Below the pieces are notes generated by a model. That model was given only the letters and a program-made list of their open reading frames with translations. It made no database searches and was not told the origin of the DNA. A stretch of DNA of 64,000 nt, from assembly GCF_002994745.2 (NCBI RefSeq), contig NC_037089.1:22119641-22183640 (forward strand), given 5' to 3'. Below are positions 31,339-42,215 of this stretch, piece after piece. This stretch comes from Rosa chinensis (Eukaryota; Streptophyta; Magnoliopsida; Rosales; Rosaceae). Made by a program: the position numbers and the translations under genes. Each line of letters begins with the position of its first letter. Positions within the stretch are counted from its first letter, which is position 1.

Positions 31339-34151
31339 TGTAACGCCCCGTACCTCAATTTACTAGTTTACTAGTCATTTGGACGGTAAATAACGATTAC
31401 TTCCACTTTTTACTTTGTTGAATACTTTTAGTGACCCTAAAAGTTGACTTTTTGTTCGGGTCAAAATTTGACAAAATTTTCTTCATAAAAGTTGTAGAGA
31501 ACGTTAAACCGAGAGCGTGCATATGTGGTACACTTAAATCGGAGTTCGTATAGGAAAGTTATGGCCAAAATACTAAAATTACTGTTCATAGTAACTTGCT
31601 ATATATAGAGAAAGTACTGTGGTACGTTTCCATATTTTTCTAGAAACTTACCGACTCCTCTCCACTCCCCATTGCGTTTTTTTTCTGGGGTCTTCTTTGT
31701 CCGGCCATATCTTCCTCCACAGGTCTCCAATCGACTTGATTCCAAAAGCAATTTTTCTCATCTTGACGTCGTCTATAACTTCTCAGAAGACATCAGGGTG
31801 AAAATGGAACTGTGGAGGGCGCTGTAAGGCCGAGAAGCTGCACAGCTCTAGTTGGAAATCACCTCCCTTCACCGGCTGATATCTTCCGATTCCGGCCACC
31901 TCCAGTGATAAACCTTAGTCCATTGGAAGCGTCTTGGGACGTAGATGATGCTCCCCGAAGCTTTTGCTGAGATTTGAAGCGTGGAGGAAGAATTGACGGT
32001 TTGAAGTTGGAGGTTACTATTCACGATTCGGGTTCAACCTTCCCCTTAATTGTTGAGGTACTTCCGCTCATTTTCTAACTTGGTCACAGTTGAAAGAATT
32101 AATGGGTGTGTTGAGAAGGTGCTACTGCCAAATTTTGGTGGCCATTGGAGTTGGTGGCAGTGGCGGCGGCGCCGCCACTGTGGGCGGCGGTAGCGGCGGC
32201 TAGGGTAGCTTTTTAATTTCAATTTCTGGCTAGTTAAATGTTATAATTATCATAGAGCTTAGATATGAAGTTTGGTGAGGATTGGTGAAGTTTTGAATCG
32301 GTTATAAATTTCTAAAGATTTGGATTTCGGTTAATGTTAATCGTGAATCCGATTGTCGGATTTCCTCCATAGTTGTTATATAGTCTGAAATCGACGAGTG
32401 GGCAGTGTTGGTGAAGTTTAGTTGGATGTGGAAGAGGATTGGAGAAGTTGAGGTTATGGGTTTTGAGATTTAATTATTGATTATCGTAAAATTATTTTTC
32501 CGTCTGGTAATTATTTATGTACGAATAATTGTGTACAGGGCGATGTACCGAGCTATTGCTCGACGAAGGAACTCGTATGCGTGATCGCCTGAATAGTATT
32601 GTGAGTGGACTTTTGTTTTTAAATAATGATGCATGCATTTATTTCTTAAAGTAATGCTCTAGTTATTTATTATATTACATTTTGAGCATATAATTGTTTT
32701 CGGATTCCTGATTTTGATTTATCACGAGGAATTACTTTCATTGATGAGTTTCATGAAGTGATTATGAATTATTTCGGTTGTGATTTTTGGATATTAATTT
32801 TGTTATGCCCGGATTCGAAACTTTGAATTATGTTGTTTTTCAACAAAATATTTTCCATGGTATTTTCCAAAATGGAATATTAGTTCATTATTGAACTTCC
32901 TTGCTTATTCATTATTGACCCGAGAATATTTTGGCGTGTGGGACACGCCGTTGATTTATTGATCTTTCCTATTTATTTATCGACTTTCGATTTTGGCATT
33001 GGGAATGCCTTGATGATGATTTTAGAATTGGTTTTGTTTCGGTTTACGGGGATTACGATTTATTATTATTTCTCGCCTTTTTGCTATTGATTTGGAGATA
33101 CTTTTGGCGTGTGGGACACGTCGTTGGAAATTCTTTTACGAGAGATGGGGGAAGCCTTATGTATTTTGGAGTTACTGGATTTTCGGTTATGTTTCCCTGT
33201 GCCATACTGAGGGGTGATTTTATCATGCTAGCATTGATTTTTCCGCCTTTGTGGCGCGGTGATGGGATCACCGTAGCCCTCCGCCTTTGTGGCGCAGGTT
33301 ACTGTCTCTGTGACAGTAATTCTGTAGCCCGGTATCCTATCGCTACACTTAGTGGCGTAAGGGTATATTACGGGAGTAATGGGAGTACTTTAGCCTGGGA
33401 GGCTATCACCCGAGTCTGGGAGGCTCATTCGTATGGCTATCATCTTCCCCTACTTATACTATTTTTGACTAGCGGGGACTAGTCTGAGTTTTCTTAACCA
33501 GTGGGGCTGGTCTTATATTTTCGAGTATTGAAATTTCAATCTTTTACTCTATTGTTGTGGCTAGCGGGGCTAGTCGGTTTTCTGGAGTTCAACGTTTTTC
33601 AGATTATTTTCTTAAGTGTTTTATAAATGTTGCATGCATCCAGATTTTATACATATCGAAAAATGTGGGAAAGTATGAAGTTTTATTTTGTTTTATTCAT
33701 ATTAAATTATTTATTTTTGTCCACTCACGCTAACGTTTCAATTACTTTCCCCTGGGCCCTTCGGTTTCAAATGCCCAGTTTGCAGGCGAAATTAGTTGAG
33801 GGGCGTACATTGGAGTTGAGGCATAGACAACAGCGTGGCTTTCGCGTTTTTATTTGATTTAGGTTTTCCTTGATCAACCTTGCTATTAGATTTGCTCTGA
33901 TTACCTGAGGAAATTAATGTTATTTAAGTTGTGTTTTGTGTCATATGATTTTGGTTGATGTTGTTTGGGGGAGCAGGGTGGCTCCAGGAGAATAAGGATG
34001 GGTGATTTAGAAGTGTAAATTTTCTTTCTACAGGTTTTGGGTTGTCCACTTTAGGGGAAGTTCTGCCAAATTTTTGGCAAAAATTTCTTCTAAGGTGGGC
34101 CCCGCAGGTCCACTTCGGATTTCAGGATGAAATCCGGGGCGGGTCCTGTCA
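31339..34151 (+). mobile_element. Long solo LTR (about 2.8 kb) inserted in Copia A
   Basis: It starts TGTAACGCCCCGTACC and ends CGGGGCGGGTCCTGTCA, with CATAT on both sides (31334-31338 and 34152-34156). The empty site exists in Copia B at about 55188 (GTCATATGCTC), which proves the borders. No coding domain is seen. Long LTRs of this TGTAACGCCCC type belong to plant Gypsy elements, but the family is not certain. It has a GC hairpin (32158-32180) and hairpin-rich modules at 33240-33450. Confidence 0.82.
32158..32180. repeat. Perfect GC-rich hairpin in the solo LTR
   Basis: CAGTGGCGGCG, one G, then CGCCGCCACTG: 11-bp arms and a 1-nt centre, followed by more GGCGGC units. Confidence 0.9.
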
Positions 34152-34543
34152 CATATGCTCATAATCAAAATGGAGTCATAAAAAAAAGAACTCGAAATTT
34201 TATTCATAAGCCAACGAAGTTACATCATTGTCTCTTTGACCAAAGAAAATCTAATCCAAAATGCTAGCTAATGCAAGACAATGATAGTCGTCTAACTTCT
34301 TTCGGTAATTCCAAAATAAATATGACCAGGTGAGTAGAGAGATGTCGGTGGAGCAAGGCTCGCTTAAGTTCCACTAATCTCATAACCTTCCTAGACATCA
34401 CACTTTGGGTGAGCCTACTGACTAAACCATTGGCATTTATTACAAAGTATATGGCAATTGCATATTAAATCTCTTGGAAAAATAAAGACTTAAACAGAAT
34501 TGGCGATCTATTGATCCCAGCCAGATTTGTAGTCTTTAACCCT

Positions 34544-35286
34544 TCAATCTAGATCATCTTCATGATATTCTTGTTCCACATAGTGAGTTTCTCTTGCTTC
34601 ACAATATGCTTTGTAGGCGGTGACAATTTTTTCACTAGCTCTACAAATGTGTGCCCAATGACCAGATACTCCACATTGAGAACATACATTTCTTTGCTCA
34701 GACTTCATTGATTGAGGCTCTTTGAAAGCGTCATTTAGATGGCTCTTAATGTTGGTGGCGCCACCAACATGGCCAGAGGCGTTGCCTCCCTCTCTTTCCA
34801 CGTTAACCTCTTCGGTTCAGCGTTCGCCTATTTTAGCGGTTACCTTCCAAAGTAGACCGATTATTTGAACCAGAACGTCCAGAAGTATCCCTAAGATTAG
34901 GGTTTCGCTCTTGGCACCATCTCTTAGGGGCGCGACTATAATTGGATTTAGGATGACGGCTTTCTGGGGTATTCTTCATTCATACACTCGTACTGGAGTG
35001 AATCATCCATATGACTAGTCATTAGGATGATGGCTTTTGCCTTATTTTAAGGCTGCTCTATTTGCTTCCAAAGCTTGAGCTTGCTCAACAGTTAGCACGT
35101 CCTGGCTAGGCTCGAGAATCGTATCCAGGATTCCATCGACCTTGAGATGCTGCGGACATCACGAACCCATCTGTGATATCCAGAGCCAGTTGTTCCCAAT
35201 GGAGCAAAGTCCAATTTGTTTAGGTTACTCATCCTGAAAGAGAACAAGAAATTAGGGTTAGTTTCGGAGTGTAAAAAGGCTACCAC
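34544..35286 (-). pseudogene. gag of Copia A
   Basis: Minus strand: the N-terminus MSNLNKLDFAPLGTTGSGYH then RWVRD, a deletion of several hundred bp relative to Copia B, then the zinc knuckle CSQCGVSGHWAHIC followed by an acidic tail. The knuckle binds RNA in the particle. The deletion removes the central UBN2-type region. Confidence 0.8.
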
Positions 35287-35734
35287 GAAAATATATAAAA
35301 TTTCTGACCGTAGTTGCTTCCAAGAAATTGTTAATTTCTGAGCGTAATCGCTTCCAAGAAATTCAATTCAAGAGGTATTGGATTAGATCGAAACAATGAC
35401 GTAAGTGGTCGATCATAAATTCTCTACAAACTCTAAGTTTGGAGATCTCAACAAACTCTAAGTTTGGAGTGAGCATGAACCCCCACAGTTCGGCTTAATT
35501 TGGTCTCCCTTATGATGAAGAAAGGGGGGTAGAAGAAGGGAGGTTGCAAGTCCCTAAAAAAGAAGAGAAATTGAATTTTTTTAAAAAAAAACTCTAAAAA
35601 AAAGGGAACTTTTAGTAAAAAATACCTTGAAATAGTTCGCCGGAAATTTGGCCGGAAAAGTGCCCGGAATGTGGCTGGAAAAGTCGCCGGAAAGTGTACC
35701 GAAATTGGTCAACCGTAGTTGACCGGTGCTGACC

Positions 35735-35860
35735 GTCGCTGACATGGCTCTGGGTCCACTGCTGACGTGGCAGTGGGGTCCTGATGTTGACGCGGCAGCG
35801 GGTCCCTGGGAGCTGACATGGCAGTGGGGTCTGAAGCTGACATGGCACTGGGCCGTGTTA
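35735..35860. repeat. Short tandem repeats in the Copia A leader
   Basis: Three to four imperfect copies of GCTGACATGGCAGTGGGGTC, spaced about 30-37 bp. Copia B lacks this expansion. Confidence 0.75.
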
Positions 35861-36288
35861 GTGGGCCTCTGGGCTTTTGGACTTCTGGGCTTCCTTCTTT
35901 TCCCTTTTTTTTTTTGCTCTTCTCCTCTCTGCCTGTTTTTCTGGACTAGGATCAGTCGACCGATTCTGTACTTTTTAGATCGGTTTTTGTGATTTTTCTT
36001 CTGATTCTTGAAATTTCAGATTGAGGGACTTCTGCTGAAAAAATTTGATGTGAATTGGAAGTCGGGAAGATGGTGAACAGGTGGAATATTTGCTGCGGAT
36101 TGTATGGAGCTTCCGGTGGCCGGTTTGGTAGGTTGCCGGCCGGTTCTGGTGGTTCTGTTGCCAGTTCTGGATTCCTGGTATCGAGGGCTTCAAGTTGTGT
36201 GGCGGTGGCAAAAAAGGGTTCAAGGTTTTGTATTCCGATTTAAGGTTTTAGCTTCTTGAATCAGGGTTAGGGCTTCGTGCTGATAACG

Positions 36289-36474
36289 TGTTTTAGACAA
36301 ACTGAAATTGGGAGAGAATATAATCGTGCTTTCATTGATAATAGGGGTCTCTTTATATAAAGGATTACAAGCATAGAGATAGAGTTGTACATGGAAACAT
36401 AATCCTATTTCAACTAGATATGAGCAAGTAACCTCGTGTTTGGACCAGACACATATTCTGGATTTACTTGAACA
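36289..36474 (-). repeat. 5' LTR of Copia A (186 bp, internally deleted)
   Basis: It matches 27425-27663 apart from a 53-bp deletion after GGAAACATAATC and some substitutions. It is followed by TATTT. Confidence 0.88.
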
Positions 36475-36639
36475 TATTTATATTTTTCTTTATCTTTTTT
36501 TTTTCCTTTTGTAATTACAACTTTATCCTTGTACGTTTAAACTTTCTTAAACTTTTTTAATATTTGAAGGCTATTTCAGTAAAAAAATTCTGTTTTGGCT
36601 ATCAAACCCTCTTCTCTTAATATTTATTAATAATTAATA

Positions 36640-37250
36640 TAAGAATGATGATTGTACAACGAGGAGGACATGTTACCTTCACCTCAAATAATAGTATAAG
36701 AATCATCATAAAGTACATCCTCGTTATTATTATTAATATAAGAAGGATAATTGTACAGTGAGGGGGACATAGTATCTACACCTCGAGTACTAGTACAAAA
36801 ATCATCATAAAGTACGTCTTCATTATTATCTATACTATTATTAAAATAAGAGGGTTTGTTAGCTAAAACTGAAATTTTGACAGACTTAACCCTGAAAGAT
36901 TAAAAAAAATTGAGAATAAATTAAATAACAAGGATAAATAGAACAATTATAATATAGACTATACTATTATTAAGAGAAGAGACTTTGTTAGCCAAAACTA
37001 AAAATTTTGACAAATTTAACCCTGAAAGATTAAAAAACTTTGAGAATAAATTAAATCACAAAGATAAATAGGACAATTATAAAATAGAGTTTTATTAAGA
37101 AAATTGAAAAGAAATGATTCCACAATCCCCACTTTTCTCTCCCACTATTTTCTCTCTGCAATAACTACCAGTGAATCTATTTCTTTTGCAATAACTACCC
37201 ACCTTTTTTCTTCTTTTTTTAAACGAAAATTTTTTGTATTATAGACTAGT
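36640..37250. mobile_element. Patchwork of LINE 3' pieces and Helitron pieces
   Basis: 36640-36828 holds two near copies of the LINE 3' end (ATAAGAAGGATAATTGTACA, then CCTCGAGTACTAGTACAA). At 36829 a Helitron-like start TCTATACTATTATTAAAATA follows an A. A second, closely related start lies at about 36957. A CTAG before T at 37245-37248 could be the 3' end, but no hairpin precedes it. Confidence 0.5.
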
Positions 37251-37259
37251 TATTGTAGA

Positions 37260-38660
37260 TATAAGGTTGACACTTGATGTGTTGGCATCCCTATACAAAG
37301 CACTGAAGAAACCTACAAAGTTCATCAAAGCACCTCTCTAGTGAGTTTAGATATTGTAGCCGCGTAGAGAGATATGTGTTTGTAAAGAACCATATTCTTC
37401 ATCAATAAGTTGATTGATTTTATTTGGGTTCTCAAGAGTAAGAGTCCTGCAGTGTTTTTAATCTCAAAATTGTGGTTTTTACCGCGTAACCAAAATTGTG
37501 CTTTCTGTGTGAATTTTTTTATTTCTGTCCAATAAGGATTGCAACGTGTCAATCAATCCCCGAAACTCAGAAAAACGTTTCATCCAAGTATTTTCAGTTA
37601 TTAATTTAAGAAGGATAATTGTACATGTTACCTACACCTCGAGTACTAATACAAGAATCCTCATAGAGTACATCTTGGATAATCACATAAGCCTCACCTA
37701 ACTAATAATTATTTAAAAAAGAGACACAAGCAAGATGACCAATCTAATTATTTTGTGACTGTAGATTGTCCTCTGCTTCTTATCTCCTCTTAGAAATTAC
37801 AGAAACACGACAAGTTCCGAGTCCCCACAAATTTTGGTGGTGGGTGTGGCTGGTGGTGTGGATTTGAAATCAAATCAGAACATACATGCCTACGAGTACG
37901 CCTAACCAATTTCTCTCTCTTTATCTTGAAAAGTTTTCATGGCTGTCAACAATTCCTTTTAATCATTTTGCTTCAGTTTGCTTTTTCAATTTGTCTACGA
38001 GCTAATCATTGCTAACTATGTGCTTAATTTCTTACTAGGTTTTTTTTTTTTCTCTTTCCTTCGTTCATATTGATCTCATCATTAAGGTGGGCATGACATG
38101 ATATCAGTTGAATCAGCCTCCACACATCCGAACTTGCGTACATCGGTCGTGTTATGTGTGTAGTACGGCTGATTAATCAATGTATATGCATGATGTGTTT
38201 TGGGTATTTTATTTTAATAAAATATGGGTAATTTCATAAAAGAATTAAAGTTTTGTGAGTTTTAATTGGGCTTACGTACTAGTCACGTGACACGTATGTC
38301 GTATGCAAGACTTTATCTAATTATATATCATGTAAAATTGGATTCCTAGCCAATTCCTACTTGATCGTTTAGTGAGAAAAGAGTTGCAAAATATAATTTG
38401 AGGTAGAGTTTGTATATGCTTATAAATTCTTGAATATATAATTGTAAGGAGTTCGCTCGAAGTTTTAGCAAAAGAAATTGAATTAAGGTAACAAACAAGC
38501 CTCACCAAGTTTGTTTGCAGGGTTGACACCCCATCGGGCATAGGCCTCATACTGTTTAGCTCAATTTTTAACTCATGACACCTAATTGAATTTCTTAAAT
38601 TTCTTTTTTATTCCATTTGGTTATGCTCCATTATGTTTTTTTTTATATATAAAAAAGGGT
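37260..38660. other. AT-rich spacer with another LINE 3' fragment
   Basis: 37605-37745 again resembles the LINE 3' end (ACACCTCGAGTACTAATACA; GAGACACAAGCAAGATG). The remainder shows no gene. Confidence 0.5.
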
Positions 38661-38665
38661 TATCA

Positions 38666-38679
38666 TCATAACCCTCTTT
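38666..38679 (+). repeat. LINE target-site duplication, left copy
   Basis: TCATAACCCTCTTT recurs exactly at 40231-40244 and brackets the LINE. Confidence 0.92.
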
Positions 38680-40230
38680 TTTTTTTTTTTTTTTGAAAAG
38701 GGGTTTGGAACCCAGCCTAACTGAGCGGCTCAGCCCCACGCCCGTTATTATTATTAATATAAGAGGGATGATTGTACAGCGAGGGGGACATGTTACCTAC
38801 ATCTCGAGTACTAGTACAAGAATCCTCATAGAGTACATCCTGGATAATCACAGGAGTCTCATCTAACCAATAATCATCTAGGTAAGAGACACTAGCAAGA
38901 TGTGCCAATCTATGGGCCACACCATTTGCTTCACGAAAAATAGGTTGTAAAGAAAAAGAAGTAATAGCACTTAAGTATGCCTTGCAATCTTCAACTATAC
39001 ACCCTACCTCAGAGAAGTCCTCCATGCTCCCATTTAGGGCAGTAATCACCGCAGCACAATCAGTCTCGATGTCGACACCAACCATACCTTGGTGAATAAG
39101 TAAGAGGAGTCCTGCTCTCATAGCCTCGCACTCCATATGGAATGCAGATCTAACCCGGGAAAAGGGGCGTGCAATTGCTGCTAGACACATACCATACTCA
39201 TCTCTGATGACAGCCCCAATTGCACCTTGTCCTGTAGCCTCCAAGAAAGCCCCGTCTGTGTTCAGCTTGAGCCTTCCACTTGGGGGAAGCTGCCATTTAG
39301 TCTTCAGTCTAGTCTTCTTCTTCACCGTCAAGGGGTGCAAAGATTGGTAGTCCTCGAGCATTTTGGACGCCCAAGCTGCAGTATTAAGTGGGTGGAAAAC
39401 ACTTCCCTTCCAAAGGACATTGTTCCTTTCGACCCATAAGGCCCACAGTAACATAAGGAACAAGTCTCTCTTAGTGGGAGACAAAGAGTCATGCATAAAT
39501 AATAGCCAATCATTAATACTACCACTCTGAGTACATACCTTTAGATTTAGAGGTCCATGCAGCCAAAAGTCCACCACTCTCTTACATCCCATAAACACAT
39601 GCATGTCATCACAGCAAAATACACATCGGACATCCGGAATTGGACACTTCTTAATCAAAGCAGCCTTCGTAGGAATTATACCTCTATTCAACCTCCAAAT
39701 AAAAGACCGCACCTTCGGAGGAACACGTGCACCCCAAATACCCTTCCAAAGCATGCATGTAGTGCCTCTTGAGTTTCCAGAAGACGTAGAAGCCATACTT
39801 GCTAGACTTTCTGTCATTCGATAGACATGGTACCCACTTCTCACACTATAAAGACCCTTATTATCAAAGTGCCACACCCACTTATCTGTAGAAGCACGAA
39901 GACTCAACGGGATACTAGCAATAAGGTCCACCTCTGTTTCAGTAAATAATTCTTCGATCATGGGTAGAACCCATTCCTTCTCTTCATTATCAATCAGGTC
40001 CTGTACCATCAGATTATCAAACCCCTCCATAGGGCAAGTGAAAGGCTTGAAATTGTATGGTAAAGGCAGCCATGGGTTGTCCCAGACCCTGATCGAGGCA
40101 CCATCACCCACTTTGTACCGTAGGCCCCTCTTCAACACCTCCTGCCCTCTCACAATGCTCCGCCAAGCAAAAGACACATCACCCCAAATGGTGGCCTTCT
40201 TGAAATCCGTATCCGGATAGTATCTAGCCT
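38680..40230 (-). mobile_element. 5'-truncated L1-type LINE with poly(A) and 14-bp target duplication
   Basis: 1551 bp. The minus-strand 3' end has an A-tail of about 18 (T-run at 38677-38694). The exact duplication TCATAACCCTCTTT lies at 38666-38679 and 40231-40244. Only the C-terminal part of ORF2 is present, the normal result of incomplete reverse transcription. Undamaged coding sequence and a clean duplication suggest a recent insertion. Its 3' end matches the fragments at 26860, 36640 and 37605. Confidence 0.92.
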
Positions 40231-40234
40231 TCAT
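38717..40234 (-). CDS. LINE ORF2 C-terminal part: zf-RVT and RNase H-like domain
   Basis: 505 codons without a stop. The first ATG is fortuitous: its three bases (40232-40234) are in the target-site duplication, and LINE sequence begins with the next codon. From residue 20 the post-RT region continues (SFAWRSIVRGQEVLKRGLRY and VGDGASIRVWDNPWLP). About 175-240 is the zf-RVT domain (LWKGIWGARVPPKVRSFIWR; CVFCCDD). About 325-445 is the RVT_3 RNase H-like domain with LNTDGAFLEATGQGAIGAVI, the E of HMECEAMRAGL, and D of ETDCAAVITAL. The RT domain itself is absent, so it cannot mobilise. A normal start codon is not expected; transcription is unlikely. Confidence 0.88.
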   Translation of the reverse strand: MKARYYPDTDFKKATIWGDVSFAWRSIVRGQEVLKRGLRYKVGDGASIRVWDNPWLPLPYNFKPFTCPMEGFDNLMVQDLIDNEEKEWVLPMIEELFTETEVDLIASIPLSLRASTDKWVWHFDNKGLYSVRSGYHVYRMTESLASMASTSSGNSRGTTCMLWKGIWGARVPPKVRSFIWRLNRGIIPTKAALIKKCPIPDVRCVFCCDDMHVFMGCKRVVDFWLHGPLNLKVCTQSGSINDWLLFMHDSLSPTKRDLFLMLLWALWVERNNVLWKGSVFHPLNTAAWASKMLEDYQSLHPLTVKKKTRLKTKWQLPPSGRLKLNTDGAFLEATGQGAIGAVIRDEYGMCLAAIARPFSRVRSAFHMECEAMRAGLLLLIHQGMVGVDIETDCAAVITALNGSMEDFSEVGCIVEDCKAYLSAITSFSLQPIFREANGVAHRLAHLASVSYLDDYWLDETPVIIQDVLYEDSCTSTRDVGNMSPSLYNHPSYINNNNGRGAEPLS

Positions 40235-40244
40235 AACCCTCTTT

Positions 40245-40745
40245 CTACATGTTCTCTTCTTCGTTTCTTTTTAATTTCAATAAAATTCCTCTTGCTTAAA
40301 AAAAAATTAGAAGTACGTTCAAAAAATTAAAAATTATAAGTTAAGATGAGATTTCAAATCTAAATTATATCCATGTTTGTCGAGAGAAAGAAAATAAGGT
40401 AAGTTCGAAGTTTTGGTAGATAACATAAAATCCTCAGCCTTCTTCTCACATCCGTGCTTAGAATAACCCACCAAAACAATTATTCTAGGACAATTGGTGT
40501 GAATATTCTTTTGGGACATGTGAGGTTTTGTCTGTCTCTGCAATGTGCCATACTCAAAACATAAGGCCCACGAAATCGGTGGTAACCGATAACATTTTAC
40601 GTTGATCATGCTTAATAAAATCAGTACCTACATATAGATATACAGGTAGCATCATCTACCCCCAACTCACATTGCCCAAGCGCTAGTACTGGCAACAGCT
40701 GCAGACCTATACACCGAGAACTAGTTTGTTCGGTAAAACTACTCA
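40245..40745. other. Spacer upstream of the small basic protein gene
   Basis: AT-rich. ACATATAGATATACAGG at about 40629 could be a TATA region for the gene at 40746. A 91-codon minus-strand frame has no known counterpart. Confidence 0.45.
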
Positions 40746-40987
40746 ATGGAGGGGGATCTTCCTCCCAGACGATCGACTTACCTTCCGGGGTGCATGATGT
40801 CGCCGTTGTGCTTCCCGGTGCAGGAAGAAATGGGATACACTCGCATGGAGAGCTGTGGCGAAAACAAGAGAAGCCGGAGATGGCGAAACTTTCTCAAGAG
40901 GTTGGTGAGCGATAGGCGCAGAAGCAGAAGCATATATGGATGCAGTGTCATTTCAGTATGATGCGGCCATCACACATGATATTTTGT
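40746..40987 (+). pseudogene. Small basic plant protein of unknown function, C-terminus frameshifted
   Basis: The frame from ATG 40746 encodes 71 residues: MEGDLPPRRSTYLPGCMMSP, then a central KRSRRWRNFLKRLVSDRRRS and SIYGCSVISV. The pattern RRSTYLPGCMMSP, then an RRW-FL-RLV basic helix, then KS-YG-SFQYDA, is shared by a family of uncharacterised plant proteins of about 90-120 residues. The expected C-terminal SFQYDA motif is present but in another frame (SFQYDAAITHDIL, to about 40987), so an indel near 40945 separates it. Either the gene is decayed or it makes a shortened product. It sits directly upstream of a dead CAD copy and is not related to it. Confidence 0.55.
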
Positions 40988-41056
40988 GAGATTGTCAATT
41001 AATTGAGAATTTTTCCCTCAAAATTTGACCTCATCAATGCATATGTAACGTAATCA

Positions 41057-42215
41057 GGTCATAATGGGTACAATTGACTTATACACGGCATCACCGATAC
41101 AGGTTCAGGCCTCACACTCTCGTGCCATTTTTGATGGACTGGTTGAAGACTAGCGGAAAGCTAAGTTGGGTGTTCCACGAGAAATTTTTCTGTCCTCCCG
41201 TAGACCCAATGTCAGCCTGACATATGGTCTACCAACCCAATAGAATAACGCCACGTGGATTTTTTGACACCTCATATCATAGCAAATTACCCTACATCCT
41301 ACTGCAGTAAAACCAAAAAAACAAAAAAAAATCTTAAACGGGACGTTAACTATTGCCATTAACTGATGCAAACACTATCAAAACACAAAAAACTGAAAAT
41401 ATATTCATCCTCTGTTGTCATAGTTCTAAACTCGAATTTGGGTGATTTGCTAACCCTGCGATTTTCCCCATCAGTTTTATCAATTCTCTTTTGGGTAGAT
41501 TATGTGCTTAGATGGATGATTGTTCTTGGGCGTTAGTTTTACATCCATACTTCCAACCCCGATCCTTATAAACATAGAGAGAATGGGAGAACCAAATTCA
41601 CAGAAATAGAAAGAGAAACTAAATTCGCAGGAATCGAGCAATCGAGCCGACCATGACAAAGGTGAGTTCAATCTTTATAGAAAGATAACAAGATTGTAGC
41701 AGCGAATTCTCTGGTTGATGAGATAAACAAATTTCTCTAGGGTTCCTTTGAGATTGTTTGTATAGTTAACGATAGTTGCTAACGGAAGGTTTAGGAGTTT
41801 TTTTTTTTTTTCTTTCACGTTTGTCTAGTTTACTGCAGTAGGATGTAGGGTATTTTGCTATGATATGAGGTGTCAAAAAATCCACGTGGCGTTATTCTAT
41901 TGGGTTGGTAGACCATGTGTCAGGCTGACATGGTTCTACTGGAGGACAGAAAAATTTCTCGTGTTCCACTTCAACCTGCTGAGCTGCCAGTTTTTCCCCT
42001 AATTATGGGTAATTAATATTTTTTTTTTCCCTATTTTTGATCATATTTATCTTTCATGCATGAAAGCATTTATCCAAACTATTCCTAATATTTGTATCAA
42101 AAAAAAAAAAAAAAAACTATTCCTAATATAGAAAAGGACGAAGCTAATTGCTAGAAGTGTTTGTGGGGGAATGAAAGAGACCCAAGAGATGATAGACGCC
42201 TTAATACAACTAAAG
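41057..42215 (+). pseudogene. CAD pseudogene (exons 4 and 5 only), exon 4 split by a MULE MITE
   Basis: After TCAG the sequence ATGGGTACAATTGA matches the start of CAD exon 4 (MGTMDGIID). TTGAAGACTAGCGGAAAGCT matches LKTSGKL. The exon then breaks at the MITE and resumes at 41961 (CAACCTGCTGAGCTGCCAG = QPAELP), with VFPLIMG ending at 42008 followed by GTAATT. An exon 5 piece follows at 42132-42215 ([18 protein letters not shown]), then similarity ends. Small indels shift the frame. Exons 1-3 are missing. It lies about 300 bp upstream of CAD2 on the same strand, so it is a partial tandem copy. Confidence 0.85.
41179..41960. mobile_element. MULE-type MITE with long terminal inverted repeats, inserted in CAD exon 4
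   Basis: 782 bp. The ends GAGAAATTTTTCTGTCCTCC and GGAGGACAGAAAAATTTCTC are perfect inverted copies, and similarity continues for about 135 bp inward (for example CCACGTGGATTTTTTGACAC against GTGTCAAAAAATCCACGTGG). The 9-bp duplication GTGTTCCAC lies at 41170-41178 and 41961-41969, as made by Mutator-family transposases. The interior has no transposase. Confidence 0.92.

Larger units (their letters stand above)
27425..36474 (-). mobile_element. Ty1/Copia retrotransposon A, decayed, containing a 2.8-kb solo LTR
   Basis: LTRs lie at 27425-27663 (239 bp) and 36289-36474 (186 bp, with a 53-bp deletion). Both run TGTTTTAGA ... ACTTGAACA on the plus strand and are flanked by TATTT (27420-27424 and 36475-36479). 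Genes run on the minus strand in Copia order: gag, integrase, RT, RNase H. A purine tract AAGGGGGAG (minus) abuts 27663, and a primer-site-like CGTTATCAGCACGAAGCCC follows the 5' LTR. It is the same family as 51339-57915. Without the insertion at 31339-34151 it would be about 6.2 kb. Confidence 0.9.
27271..36630 (-). mobile_element. Second Helitron, minus orientation, split by Copia element A
   Basis: On the minus strand the left part ends with a hairpin (CACACACATAGTGTGTG) and CTAG at 27274-27271, then T. The right part (36475-36630) is the inverted counterpart of the 5' half of the Helitron at 26979 (GAGAAGAGGGTTTGATAGCC read on minus). The Copia element 27425-36474 sits between them with its own target duplication. 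The exact 5' terminus near 36630 is blurred. Confidence 0.55.

Noticed and set aside
35726..36243. Plus-strand frames in the Copia A leader (also 57164-57692 in B)
   Set aside because: They lie antisense in the untranslated leader and are not conserved between A and B.
36829..37248. Third complete Helitron
   Set aside because: The start fits, but the CTAG end has no hairpin and the body is a partial tandem duplication, so only a patchwork was reported.
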